Shown one piece after another: positions 16,851-24,924 of a DNA stretch of 64,000 nucleotides. The stretch is from an uncultured Collinsella sp. Its GTDB lineage: Bacteria; Actinomycetota; Coriobacteriia; Coriobacteriales; Coriobacteriaceae. The DNA lies in NCBI GenBank assembly GCA_958370785.1, contig CATXKN010000001.1, positions 413,960 through 477,959 on the forward strand, in the 5' to 3' direction. The notes under the pieces were generated by a model. It had not been told where the DNA came from. It did no database searches and saw only the letters and a list, made by a program, of their open reading frames with translations. The position numbers and the translations under genes were made by a program. Position 1 is the first letter of the stretch; every line of letters starts with the position of its first letter.

Positions 16851-18143
16851 TTATAAGGCGATCCTGCTTAGACGAGCTTGCACTTCTGGAATGATCTTCT
16901 CGAACATTACCTCCGCCTCGGAAAAACCCTCTTCTTTGAGACCGCGCGCGGCATCTCTTAGCGCGTCTGGAACCTCATTGCAGGTATCAGCAATCATTCC
17001 GGCAACAATTCCCCCGGGCAAACCCGCCCCAATCATTTGGCTCATCACCGACCCGCGCGTTACGTCGTCAATCTTGCGGCTCCCACCAAACGAGACGCCC
17101 ATCTCACGAACGAGGCTGGGATAAACCGTTGTACACAGCACGTCGTAGAGCGGCGCCAACCTCACCTGCTTCCAACTTTCGTCCCATACGAGCGACCAAT
17201 TCTTTAGATGGTTATCGCAGTTACCTACGGCATAGTCGAACAGCTGGTTATAGCCGACAAGGAACCTGTCCTCCATTTGATTCGTCGACGCCCTTCGCAC
17301 CGCATCGACGATAAGCCCCAGGTAATTGACGCCCGTCGGCTCATATTTAAGCTCACGCGAGATGCCCTTGGCCTGACAAACATCTTCCTGGTGCAAACGG
17401 TATGGGATTGGCAATCCGTCAACCGAGCATCCAGCATCAGGCGTTACTCGGTCAAATCGCCTCACGGCGATAATTGGCTCGGCATCCTCAACTCGGATAA
17501 GAAAACACTCTTCAGCCGACAGGTCCATCAGAGAGGCGGCTCTCACGCACATCGCTTCACACACAGTCTCGCCCGGGAACGTTTTCGACCCCGCTTTGAG
17601 AATGTGCGTAGATGGGGCCGCTCCATGAGGCAGGTACCATCCGTCACATGGGTCATCGCCCGTATGGTAGAGACCGACCTTCGCCTGAGCACCTGCAAGG
17701 GAAATTCGACTCTCTAGCGCTAAATCAAAAGCAACCTCCGCCGGCGCGTATGCCAGCCCGCTTAGCTGTCCCGCACCTATCTCTTCATAGCCCATTTCGA
17801 GACTTTCGGCCGAAGGCTCACGCGTCAAAACCAGAGCGCCGACAGGTTCATCGCGGACCAAATCGAGCACCTTAAAGTAATCTCCGCGTTCCGCTCGCGC
17901 CCTTTTCTCAAGGTCCCTGTTGAGCTGCCCCTCCGGAATGATGCCGGAGAAAAAGGAACCCGTTGCGTCCGGACTAAATGTCTCGGCCGACAACGGCAGC
18001 GAGGTCGAAATCGGGGCCGCATCACCGCTCTGGAGATATTTGGGGCTATAGGTGAATATCGGAAGCCCCGCGTTTTCCTCCAATATGCCAACCAGCTGGT
18101 AAGACCCATTAAACTCACGGTGAACGAACAGCGTGCCATCCAT
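16851..18143 (-). CDS. hipA: HipA-family serine/threonine kinase toxin
   Basis: Toxin of a type II toxin-antitoxin pair. In E. coli, HipA phosphorylates glutamyl-tRNA synthetase and induces dormancy. 430 aa: N-terminal subdomain (1-110), then HipA_C. Key residues are in place: the P-loop serine in ISLAGAQAK (Ser148), nucleotide lysine in THILK, VRRFDR, HQEDVCQ, catalytic loop GNCDNHLKN (Asp310, Asn315) and the metal-binding PLYDV (Asp334). It therefore looks active. The start ATG overlaps the hipB stop by one base (TAATG), giving coupled translation. Target unknown in this host. Confidence 0.92.
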   Translation of the reverse strand: MDGTLFVHREFNGSYQLVGILEENAGLPIFTYSPKYLQSGDAAPISTSLPLSAETFSPDATGSFFSGIIPEGQLNRDLEKRARAERGDYFKVLDLVRDEPVGALVLTREPSAESLEMGYEEIGAGQLSGLAYAPAEVAFDLALESRISLAGAQAKVGLYHTGDDPCDGWYLPHGAAPSTHILKAGSKTFPGETVCEAMCVRAASLMDLSAEECFLIRVEDAEPIIAVRRFDRVTPDAGCSVDGLPIPYRLHQEDVCQAKGISRELKYEPTGVNYLGLIVDAVRRASTNQMEDRFLVGYNQLFDYAVGNCDNHLKNWSLVWDESWKQVRLAPLYDVLCTTVYPSLVREMGVSFGGSRKIDDVTRGSVMSQMIGAGLPGGIVAGMIADTCNEVPDALRDAARGLKEEGFSEAEVMFEKIIPEVQARLSRIAL

Positions 18144-18433
18144 TATTTCCCCCTCACCTTCAGAATAAAATCAATATCCACGATGGAGGCGTAATCGAAA
18201 ATGACACCAATTTCGACCGTTGTCCGCCCCCGCTCGATATCACCAATCACACGAAGGCTGCGACCCGTCATAGTCGCGATATCGCGCTGAGTCAAGCCGA
18301 GCTCACGCCTTCTGAGCCTGAGGGCTTTTCCCATCTCGGCGGGATCGAAAACCATGCGCTCCGAGAAAGCGACTTCCGACGGTTTGAGCTTGATGCGCCC
18401 ATCCAGCTTTTTAATCGTTGTCACCGTTCTCAT
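18143..18433 (-). CDS. hipB: HipB-like antitoxin, XRE-family repressor
   Basis: 96-aa DNA-binding antitoxin. The start MRTVTTIKK is chosen because GGAGG precedes it by four bases; the upstream in-frame ATG would lie inside an operator. The helix-turn-helix runs from about residue 36 (KALRLRRRELGLTQRDIATM, then SLRVIGDIERGRTTV). It should neutralise HipA and, with it, repress the operon through the palindromic sites at 18445-18545. Confidence 0.88.
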   Translation of the reverse strand: MRTVTTIKKLDGRIKLKPSEVAFSERMVFDPAEMGKALRLRRRELGLTQRDIATMTGRSLRVIGDIERGRTTVEIGVIFDYASIVDIDFILKVRGK

Positions 18434-18444
18434 GATGCCTCCAG

Positions 18445-18545
18445 CTATATTCCCATTCGTGAACATAGTATAAACCGTGGAACTATGTTCATGTACGGGA
18501 ATATAGTGTTTGCTACATTAGCAATGTTCCAGTTCAGGAATATAG
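18445..18545. promoter_or_regulatory. Three operator copies for hipBA autoregulation
   Basis: Site 1, 18445-18469: CTATATTCCC-N5-TGAACATAGT. Site 2, 18482-18506: ACTATGTTCA-N5-GGGAATATAG, the exact inverse of site 1 apart from the spacer. Site 3, 18524-18545: ATGTTC-N6-GGAATATAG, same direction as site 2. E. coli HipB sites have a similar bipartite TATCC-N8-GGATA plan. The cluster lies directly before hipB, and site 1 would overlap the transcript start region. Binding is inferred, not shown. Confidence 0.75.
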
Positions 18546-18609
18546 CTACCGAAAAGCCTGATATTTTCTTAGATGGGAAGATCCTGAACGGCTACGTCAT
18601 ACGGGCTGG

Positions 18610-19653
18610 CTACTCAAAGTATTGGAACTTGTTCGTTGAAAAAGCGAATGTAACGACGAAGCCTTCGCCGAGCTCGGATGCCGCGGTGACGTCGATGCCC
18701 ATCTTGGAGCACAGACGTGCCACCAGGTAGAGGCCGATGCCCGTTGCGCGCTTGGTGGTGCGGCCGTTGTCGCCGGTAAAGCCCTTCTCGAACACGCGCG
18801 GCAGGTCGGCCGCGCTCACGCCGCAGCCGTTGTCCGCGACGGTGAGCTCGATGCGTTCGCTCGCCAGGCCCTCGTCCAGCAACGCTCCCGAAAACACGAT
18901 CTTCGCGCCGTCATCACGCGCATATTTAATGCTGTTCTGAATGAGCTGGCCCAGAATAAACTCGAGCCACTTCTCGTCGGTAAACACCTCAAAGTCGAGG
19001 TTCTCGCACACCGGCGCCACGTGTGCCGCAATGAGCTCGCGCGCGTTGGCTTTAATCGCGCCCGTCACCAAGGTCTTGAGATCCCAGCGGCGAATCAGGT
19101 AGTCGCGCTCCACGACTTCCGAGCGCGCGTAGTACAGCGCCTGGTCGATATAGCGCTCCACGCGAGCCAACTCACGGCCCAGGTCATCCACGCGCGACAG
19201 GCCGTCTTCGCTGCCGTCCAGGTTTTCCAAAATCAGGTGAGCCGCCGCCAGAGGCAGCTTGGCCTCGTGGACCCAACTCTCGATATAGTCGCGATAGTCA
19301 TCGGTCTGACGCCGGCCTTCGGCAACCTCGTCGCAGGCAGCTTTGCCCACCCGGCGCAAGACCTCGTACTCGAGCTCGCCCTCGGCATAGGTCGGACATT
19401 GCACCATCTCCTGCACCCATGCGGGACTCTCGAGCTCCTCTGCCGCGCGCTCCAACTGACGCAGAAAACGGCGACGGCGAGCGTACTCGATCACGATGCC
19501 GAGCATACCAAAGATAAAGGACACGCCGACCGCCACGACCACGATAGAAACGGGTGCGCCGGCGACCGTCAGCACAAAGCAGCTCAGCAGCACGCCGCAG
19601 GTCCACACGGCGACGGGAAGCAGCGCATCTTTAAAGAACTTGCCAAACGACAT
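18610..19653 (-). CDS. Intramembrane-sensing histidine kinase (BceS-like)
   Basis: 347 aa. Two membrane helices (about 11-30 and 34-56) are joined by almost no external loop, the mark of kinases that sense through a membrane partner. The phosphoacceptor lies in YIESWVHEAKLPLAA (His129). The ATPase domain shows QNSIKYA (N box), DNGCGV (G1) and GIGLYLVARL (G2). The response regulator gene ends nine bases upstream. In Firmicutes such kinases pair with BceAB-type ABC transporters that remove peptide antibiotics, but no transporter is adjacent here. Confidence 0.9.
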   Translation of the reverse strand: MSFGKFFKDALLPVAVWTCGVLLSCFVLTVAGAPVSIVVVAVGVSFIFGMLGIVIEYARRRRFLRQLERAAEELESPAWVQEMVQCPTYAEGELEYEVLRRVGKAACDEVAEGRRQTDDYRDYIESWVHEAKLPLAAAHLILENLDGSEDGLSRVDDLGRELARVERYIDQALYYARSEVVERDYLIRRWDLKTLVTGAIKANARELIAAHVAPVCENLDFEVFTDEKWLEFILGQLIQNSIKYARDDGAKIVFSGALLDEGLASERIELTVADNGCGVSAADLPRVFEKGFTGDNGRTTKRATGIGLYLVARLCSKMGIDVTAASELGEGFVVTFAFSTNKFQYFE

Positions 19654-19662
19654 AGCCGGCCC

Positions 19663-20334
19663 CTAGACCGAATAGCCTTGGCCGCGGTGCGTCGTCAAAT
19701 ACCCCTTGATCCCGATTTTTTCGAGCGTGGTGCGCAGGCGGTTGATGTTGACGGTAAGCGTGTTGTCGTCTACGAAGGCGTCGGAGTCCCACAAGTCCTG
19801 CATGATGGCCGAGCGCGAAACGATCTTGCCCGCACGGCCCAGAAGCAGCGAGAGGATACGCAGCTCGTTTTTGGTGAGCTCGGTACTAGTGCCGGTTTGC
19901 GTATTGGTGACCATGGAGCGGGCGAGGTCAAGCTCCAGTCCCTTGTGGACGAGCGTGCTGCGCTCGCCTGCCGCCGAGGTGCGACGCAGCAAGGCATTGA
20001 TGCGCGCCACGAGCACACGGGCGCTGTAAGGCTTGGGAACAAAGTCATCCGCGCCGAGCGTCATGGCCATGACCTCGTCGATCTCGGTCGTGCGCGACGT
20101 GAGGACGATGATGGGGACCTCGGATTCGCGGCGAACCTCGTGGCAGATGTGCTGGCCATCTTTGACAGGAAGCGTGAGGTCGAGCAGCACCAGGTCGGGC
20201 GCGGCGGCGAGAATATCGCGCGAGACATGCTCAAACGATTCGCAGGCCTCAACCTCAAAACCGGCGCGGGCAAGGATATCGGCAAGCTCGCGACGAATGG
20301 GATCGTCGTCCTCAACGACATAGATCAGCGCCAT
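19663..20334 (-). CDS. OmpR-family response regulator (BceR-like)
   Basis: 223 aa. The receiver domain begins MALIYVVEDDDPIRREL with acidic pocket DDD, phospho-acceptor Asp in LVLLDLTLPVKDG, and KPYSARVLVARI (conserved Lys). The C-terminal winged helix (about 125-223) contains LTKNELRILSLLL and LRTTLEKIGIKGYLTTHRGQ. The start is the ATG preceded by GGGAGG. Transcribed first, with the kinase gene downstream. Likely controls envelope-stress genes elsewhere. Confidence 0.9.
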   Translation of the reverse strand: MALIYVVEDDDPIRRELADILARAGFEVEACESFEHVSRDILAAAPDLVLLDLTLPVKDGQHICHEVRRESEVPIIVLTSRTTEIDEVMAMTLGADDFVPKPYSARVLVARINALLRRTSAAGERSTLVHKGLELDLARSMVTNTQTGTSTELTKNELRILSLLLGRAGKIVSRSAIMQDLWDSDAFVDDNTLTVNINRLRTTLEKIGIKGYLTTHRGQGYSV

Positions 20335-20444
20335 GTGTCCTCCCATTTCACGTAACTTGCACCTTTCACACCATTATGCCCACGGCGTCGCAGAGATACG
20401 ACCCCGTGGGCACCTAATGTGACAAAAGTGTTCGGCAGTCTTAA

Positions 20445-20484
20445 GAGAAAATAGGGGCCGACCGGTCCTAAACCGATCGGCCCC
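20445..20484 (-). terminator. Terminator of the aminotransferase/cyclodeaminase operon
   Basis: 13-bp stem GGGGCCGACCGGT with ACCGATCGGCCCC (one mismatch) and a minus-strand TATTTTCT tail, 20 bases past the aminotransferase stop. Confidence 0.82.
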
Positions 20485-20504
20485 ATCACTTCGACCTCGA
20501 TCCT

Positions 20505-21635
20505 CTACTCGAGCGTACGCATGTACGCAGAGATAGCATCCAGGCCTTTCCGCAAGTCGTCGGTGTTATCGGAGTATGCATAGCCGATGCGCATGCTCTT
20601 GGGCTCCTCGAAGCAATCGCCCGGGGTGACGAGCGCGCCGGACTTCTTAATCATGTCGATGCAGAACGTCCTGGAGTCGATGTCGTAGTCGTAATACACA
20701 AGTGCGGTGGTACCCGCCTCGGGCTTGACGAACGACAGGTGCGGCTCGCTCTCGACCCACTTCTCCAGAACAGCAAGGTTCTGACGGACGATGCGACGGC
20801 TGCGCTCAAGGATCACGGAAGCGTTGCCCAGAATCAGCTCCGCCACCGACTCGCTGAATATGCCGGCGGAAATCAGGTTGTAGTCGCGATGCGAGAGCAG
20901 CGCGCGACGGAGCTCCGGGCTCTTGGTGACCGCCCAGCCCAGACGCAGACCGGCGAACGACCAGACCTTGGACATGGATGCGGTGACGACGGCCTTGTCG
21001 TACAGGTCGATCACGGACTCGCAGTACTCATCCGTCTGAGTAAGCAGACGGTAGACCTCGTCGCAGAGCAGCCGCGCGTCGTGTTTGCGCGCGACCTCGA
21101 CAATCGCCTTGAGCGTATCGGTGTCGAGCAGGGCGCCCGTGGGGTTGTCCGGGTTATTGATGCAGATGAGCTTGGTATCGTCGGTCACCAGGGCATCGAG
21201 CGCGTCGACATCGACGTGGTAGCCGTTCTTGCGATCGAGCTGAAGGATATCGACCTTCGCACCGCACATCTCGGGGATCGAGTAAAGCTGCTGGTAGGTG
21301 GGCTTGACGGAGACTACGTGATCGCCCGGTTCGACGAGCGTGGAAATAACCAGGGAGTTGGCACCGGTCGCGCCATGCGTGGGCACGATATGCCCGGGCT
21401 CGACCGTCTTGTAGAGACGCGCGACCCCCTCGAGGAAGCCGGGCTGCCCCTCGATGTCTCCGTAGGTGAATCGGCGCGAGCACAGGCTATCGAGCCACGC
21501 CTTCTTGTCGGTGTTCGTAAGCTCGAATAGCTGGTCGAGCGTGAGGGAGTAGACGCACGTCTCCGCAACGTTGTAGGTGCACTTGGTCTCCCACTCGTTC
21601 ATCCACTGCTCGACGGCGAAATCCTTGATCTGCAT
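20505..21635 (-). CDS. Class I/II PLP-dependent aminotransferase
   Basis: 376-aa fold-type I aminotransferase. Hallmarks: GATGANSLVISTL (cofactor phosphate region), INNPDNPTGALLD (Asn that contacts PLP), LLCDEVYRLL (Asp), ASMSKVWSFAGLRLGW with the Schiff-base Lys, and a C-terminal MRIGYAY with the carboxylate-binding Arg. Follows an ornithine cyclodeaminase-family gene at a 24-base gap. The pair, under a divergent PucR regulator, looks like an inducible amino-acid catabolic or salvage unit. The substrate cannot be named; cysteine-S-conjugate lyases of the MalY/PatB group are more distant. Confidence 0.85.
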   Translation of the reverse strand: MQIKDFAVEQWMNEWETKCTYNVAETCVYSLTLDQLFELTNTDKKAWLDSLCSRRFTYGDIEGQPGFLEGVARLYKTVEPGHIVPTHGATGANSLVISTLVEPGDHVVSVKPTYQQLYSIPEMCGAKVDILQLDRKNGYHVDVDALDALVTDDTKLICINNPDNPTGALLDTDTLKAIVEVARKHDARLLCDEVYRLLTQTDEYCESVIDLYDKAVVTASMSKVWSFAGLRLGWAVTKSPELRRALLSHRDYNLISAGIFSESVAELILGNASVILERSRRIVRQNLAVLEKWVESEPHLSFVKPEAGTTALVYYDYDIDSRTFCIDMIKKSGALVTPGDCFEEPKSMRIGYAYSDNTDDLRKGLDAISAYMRTLE

Positions 21636-21659
21636 TGTCGTTTCCTTTCCTTGACTTTC

Positions 21660-22694
21660 TTACAGTTCCACCACGGTGCCCAGCCCCGCCTCGACGGCGC
21701 GGTCGTAGGCGATTTTCGATGCCGAAAGGTCCTGAACGGCGATGCCCGACGTATCGAACACCGTCACCTGTTCGTCATCCGAACGCCCCGTAGCCGCGCC
21801 GGCGATGACTTCGCCGAGCTCCGCTTTGATGTCCTCGGGCGTGATGGCGCCCTCGACAACCGGAATCTCCAGCTCACCGGACGCGACCGATTGCTCGCGG
21901 TCGTCGACGTAAACAGCGGCATGGGCGACAAGTGCCGAGGCGAGCTCCTGCTTGCCAGGCATGTCGGCACCGACGCAGGAAATATGCGTACCGGGGCGCA
22001 CCCATGCATCGGGGATGATGGGCTTGGTCGCCGGCGTGATCGTCACGATGATGTCGGCCTCTGCCGCGGCACCTTGGCCGTCGGCCGTCGCCTCGATGGA
22101 ATAGGTGGATGCCTCGCGAGCATGCTCGCAAGCGCCCAAGATATGGGCGACCTCGTCTCGCATACGCTCGACGCGGGCCTCGGGCGCGGCATCGGAAACC
22201 GGCTCCCACACCTTGACCTCACTCACCTTGGGACAGGCGGCGAGCACGCCCGCCACCATATAGGTGCTCATGTGGCCGGCACCCCCAACAAGCAGTTTGG
22301 ACGCATCCGGCCGAGCCAGCCACTTGGCACCGAGCGCAGCGGCGGCACCGGTGCGAAGCCCGGTGACGGCAGAGGCATTGAGCAGCGCCAACGGCTCGCC
22401 CGTCGCGTTGTCGCACAGCAGCGTGGTGCCAAAGATCTCGGGCAGCCCCTTTTTGGGATTCTGAGAGAACCAAGCAGTGAGCTTGAGACCGAAGAGGCCG
22501 CTTCCCGCCAACTCGCCCGAGCGGATATCCATATCGGCCACGCCGGGCTCGAACTGCTCATATACCATCGGCCACGCAACACCCTTGCCCGTTGCCTTCT
22601 GGCGATACGCCTCCTCCACGGCAGCGATTGCATCCTCGATTGTCAGCACCTTGGAAACTTCCTCGGCCGATAGCACCACCATCTGCCCCATCAT
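21660..22694 (-). CDS. Ornithine cyclodeaminase / mu-crystallin family protein
   Basis: 344 aa. NAD(P)-dependent enzymes of this family include ornithine cyclodeaminase, alanine dehydrogenase and imino-acid reductases. Visible features: VLSAEEVSKVLTIEDAIAAV at the start, KLTAWFSQNPKKGLPEIFGT (substrate-binding Lys), NASAVTGLRTGAAAALGAKW and a Rossmann motif LVGGAGHMSTYMVAGVL, followed by ADIIVTITPATKPII. In the motif the usual GxGxQA reads GGAGHMS. RBS GAGAGGAG. First gene of a two-gene operon. Specific reaction uncertain. Confidence 0.85.
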   Translation of the reverse strand: MMGQMVVLSAEEVSKVLTIEDAIAAVEEAYRQKATGKGVAWPMVYEQFEPGVADMDIRSGELAGSGLFGLKLTAWFSQNPKKGLPEIFGTTLLCDNATGEPLALLNASAVTGLRTGAAAALGAKWLARPDASKLLVGGAGHMSTYMVAGVLAACPKVSEVKVWEPVSDAAPEARVERMRDEVAHILGACEHAREASTYSIEATADGQGAAAEADIIVTITPATKPIIPDAWVRPGTHISCVGADMPGKQELASALVAHAAVYVDDREQSVASGELEIPVVEGAITPEDIKAELGEVIAGAATGRSDDEQVTVFDTSGIAVQDLSASKIAYDRAVEAGLGTVVEL

Positions 22695-22908
22695 CGCTCC
22701 TCTCAGCGAAAGCTTTACGTTGCCTCACTGTACGGTTTAGTAACGATGCCGCCAAGGATCATTTCTTGTTGGAATCTACAACGATTCTCAATCTGATTTT
22801 TCGTTCTATCAGCAGGTATCTGAGCTATTTGTCGCATCAACAGCATACGGATGTGCGATTATCCTATTTATACCGGTACTTGTTGTAGCTATTTACAAGG
22901 TGATGCTG

Positions 22909-24090
22909 ATGCTATACACCATCTCGGACTTCTCACGGGAATATGAGGGGTCGGTCCGTCTAATCGCCGGCAGCGATGGCGTCTCACGCGCCGTCTCCGG
23001 CGTCGGGATTCTCGATTATGAACTCATGCCCGGCCTCAAGAACAAGTATCAGCGCGTCAACTTCAGCCCAGACGAGATCGTTCTCAGCACCTTCCTCTAT
23101 GCGAAGGACGACCCATACCTCATCACTGAAGCCGTGAAATACCTCGTCGCCAAGGGGACGAGCGGTCTCATCATCAAAAACGTCCTGCACATCCCGATTC
23201 CCGACCAAGCCATCCGCTACGCCAACGCGCGGCACTACCCGGTCTTTCTCACAACCGACGACTCACTGTTCTTTGACAGCGTCATCTATGAGGTCAAACG
23301 GCATATCGAGCAGCTCGCGTCCATCGACTTCGCACAGCGCGAGATCGATGCCCTGAGGACAGACGTATCGCCCGAGTCCGTCTGCCGACGCATCCGAGGC
23401 CTCAACCCGTCATTTCTGGACGAAGCGGTCGCCCTGTTCGCATCGTTTGCAGAGCCCCTCGACCCGCGTACGTTTTTGCAAATCGAACGTCTCTGTGCAA
23501 AATCGACCCTCGCCGGATGCCACAACATGCTGGCACCCTATGACGGAGGTTTGCTATTCGTAGCGACAAGCGACTCGGAGCAGACGCTCGATGTGGAGCG
23601 AATCGTGCAGGCGCTCATGGAGCTCATCGAGGCTAGCGGTATCGATGGCGGAGCGGAAGGGCTCGGCATCAGCGATATTCTGTTTGGAGACGAGGCGGTG
23701 GCGCAGGCGATTTCGCAGGCGATTTACGCGCAGCGCCTATCTTGTCAACGAGCCGAGGGTCCCGTGCGCTATACGCAGCTCGGCATCCTGAGAACCGTGA
23801 TGCCTTTTGCGGAAACCCCGGAGATGCGATCGTTCTCGGAGGCGATTCTCTCGCCGATACGCGAGCACGACAGCGAGCATGGCAGCGAACTGGAATCCAC
23901 ACTCGCCGCATTCATCGAGAACGACCGACGTATCGAGCAGACCGCCAAGCAGACTGGCCAGCACCCGAACACGATTCGATATCGCCTCGATAAGGTGACA
24001 GCCCTCACCGGACTGAGCTACAAATGCGCCCCGGAGATGGAGCAGCTGTCGCTCGCCTACGCCATCGAACGCGCTCGCTCGCTTCAGTAA
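22909..24090 (+). CDS. PucR-family transcriptional regulator
   Basis: About 393 aa. The N-terminal PucR domain (purine-catabolism regulator-like; residues 1-125) begins YTISDFSREYEGSVRLIAG and contains EIVLSTFLYAKDD. A middle GGDEF-like fold is followed by a C-terminal PucR helix-turn-helix (DRRIEQTAKQTGQHPNTIRY, RLDKVTALTG). Of three possible starts (GTG 22900, ATG 22903, ATG 22909), 22909 has the best spacing to AAGG. Divergent from the cyclodeaminase-aminotransferase operon, 214 bases away, so that operon is its likely target. Confidence 0.85.
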   Translation: MLYTISDFSREYEGSVRLIAGSDGVSRAVSGVGILDYELMPGLKNKYQRVNFSPDEIVLSTFLYAKDDPYLITEAVKYLVAKGTSGLIIKNVLHIPIPDQAIRYANARHYPVFLTTDDSLFFDSVIYEVKRHIEQLASIDFAQREIDALRTDVSPESVCRRIRGLNPSFLDEAVALFASFAEPLDPRTFLQIERLCAKSTLAGCHNMLAPYDGGLLFVATSDSEQTLDVERIVQALMELIEASGIDGGAEGLGISDILFGDEAVAQAISQAIYAQRLSCQRAEGPVRYTQLGILRTVMPFAETPEMRSFSEAILSPIREHDSEHGSELESTLAAFIENDRRIEQTAKQTGQHPNTIRYRLDKVTALTGLSYKCAPEMEQLSLAYAIERARSLQ

Positions 24091-24108
24091 GCCCACCCCG
24101 CCTTGAGG

Positions 24109-24819
24109 TTAGGAGCGGCGGGCACGGAGCTTTTCGTAGCCGTCGGCAAAGAAGGCGACCGTGGCGGCGTCGGCCTCGGCGGCCTCCGTCTCGGTTGCGG
24201 GGACAACGCCGTGCTCGTCGCTCACCAGGAACAGCGCGCCCTTGAGCTGTGCGGGAATATCTACGCGCGTGACCGGGATGCCCTTGGTCTGGGCCAGTTG
24301 TTCGATGAGCGTCGCCGTGCCGCACAGGCACTCGTCTGCCGGCGCCACAAAGGCAAGCTCACCGTCGTTGACGGCAGCGAGCAGCTCGGGCGCCACGCCG
24401 GTCTCGTCGGCCTCGGAGCGAGCCTCGGCAGAACGGGCACGCAGCGCCTTGGCCGACGTGTCGGCCAGCGGCTCGTACTCCCCCACCGTCATGGCGGCGT
24501 TGCCGTTAACGTCGATCACCAGCATGAGCACACCGTCGCGGGCGGTGTAGTCGCCCTCGGCAAGCGACCACTCAACGTGCTGCTTGGCCCAGCTGAGCAT
24601 GTTGTGGGTAAGCGGCTCGCCCTGCACCAGGCGCTCGGACAGTGCGCGAATGTGGCGGTTGAGCATGGGCACCTTTTTGTTGGACATGCGCCAACGGCAG
24701 ATGAGCGCGGGCTTATCGAGCGTGAACTTCTCGACCGCCTCCTGATTGGCGCAAAAGTCCTCGTACGCACGCTGATCCTCGGCATTGCCAAACAGCTCGG
24801 CATCATCAATCTGGGGCAT
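24109..24819 (-). CDS. Hypothetical protein, 236 aa
   Basis: I do not recognise the family. Start MPQIDDAELFG chosen for the AAAGG upstream. A helical N-terminal part (RAYEDFCANQEAVEKF, then MLNRHIRALSERLVQG) is followed by an alpha/beta-looking part with DGVLMLVIDVNGNAAMTVGE, then GELAFVAPADECLCGTATL and PVTRVDIPAQLKGALFLV. No signal peptide or membrane span, so cytosolic. A loose resemblance to SseB-like folds was considered but cannot be supported. Lies after purH on the same strand beyond that gene's terminator. Confidence 0.7.
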   Translation of the reverse strand: MPQIDDAELFGNAEDQRAYEDFCANQEAVEKFTLDKPALICRWRMSNKKVPMLNRHIRALSERLVQGEPLTHNMLSWAKQHVEWSLAEGDYTARDGVLMLVIDVNGNAAMTVGEYEPLADTSAKALRARSAEARSEADETGVAPELLAAVNDGELAFVAPADECLCGTATLIEQLAQTKGIPVTRVDIPAQLKGALFLVSDEHGVVPATETEAAEADAATVAFFADGYEKLRARRS

Positions 24820-24858
24820 GGTTGTACCTTTCGTGTTAGTCATTCCGTCCTCTTATAC

Positions 24859-24895
24859 CAAAAAGACGGCCCTCCAAACGGAGCAGCCGTCTTTT
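24859..24895 (-). terminator. Rho-independent terminator of purH
   Basis: AAAAGACGGC and GCCGTCTTTT form the base of the stem with a small inner pairing (TCC/GGA). The minus strand continues TTTTTGG. It lies 29 bases after the purH stop. Confidence 0.85.
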
Positions 24896-24924
24896 GCAGA
24901 GATTATTTTGTCCCAGGGCAAAAC

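Noticed and set aside
18467..18609. Additional gene between hipB and the BceS-like kinase
   Set aside because: The open frame there contains the operator palindromes and the kinase 3' end and has no ribosome site.
24109..24819. Assignment of the 236-aa protein to the SseB family
   Set aside because: Resemblance was limited to general alpha/beta pattern; not enough to name it.
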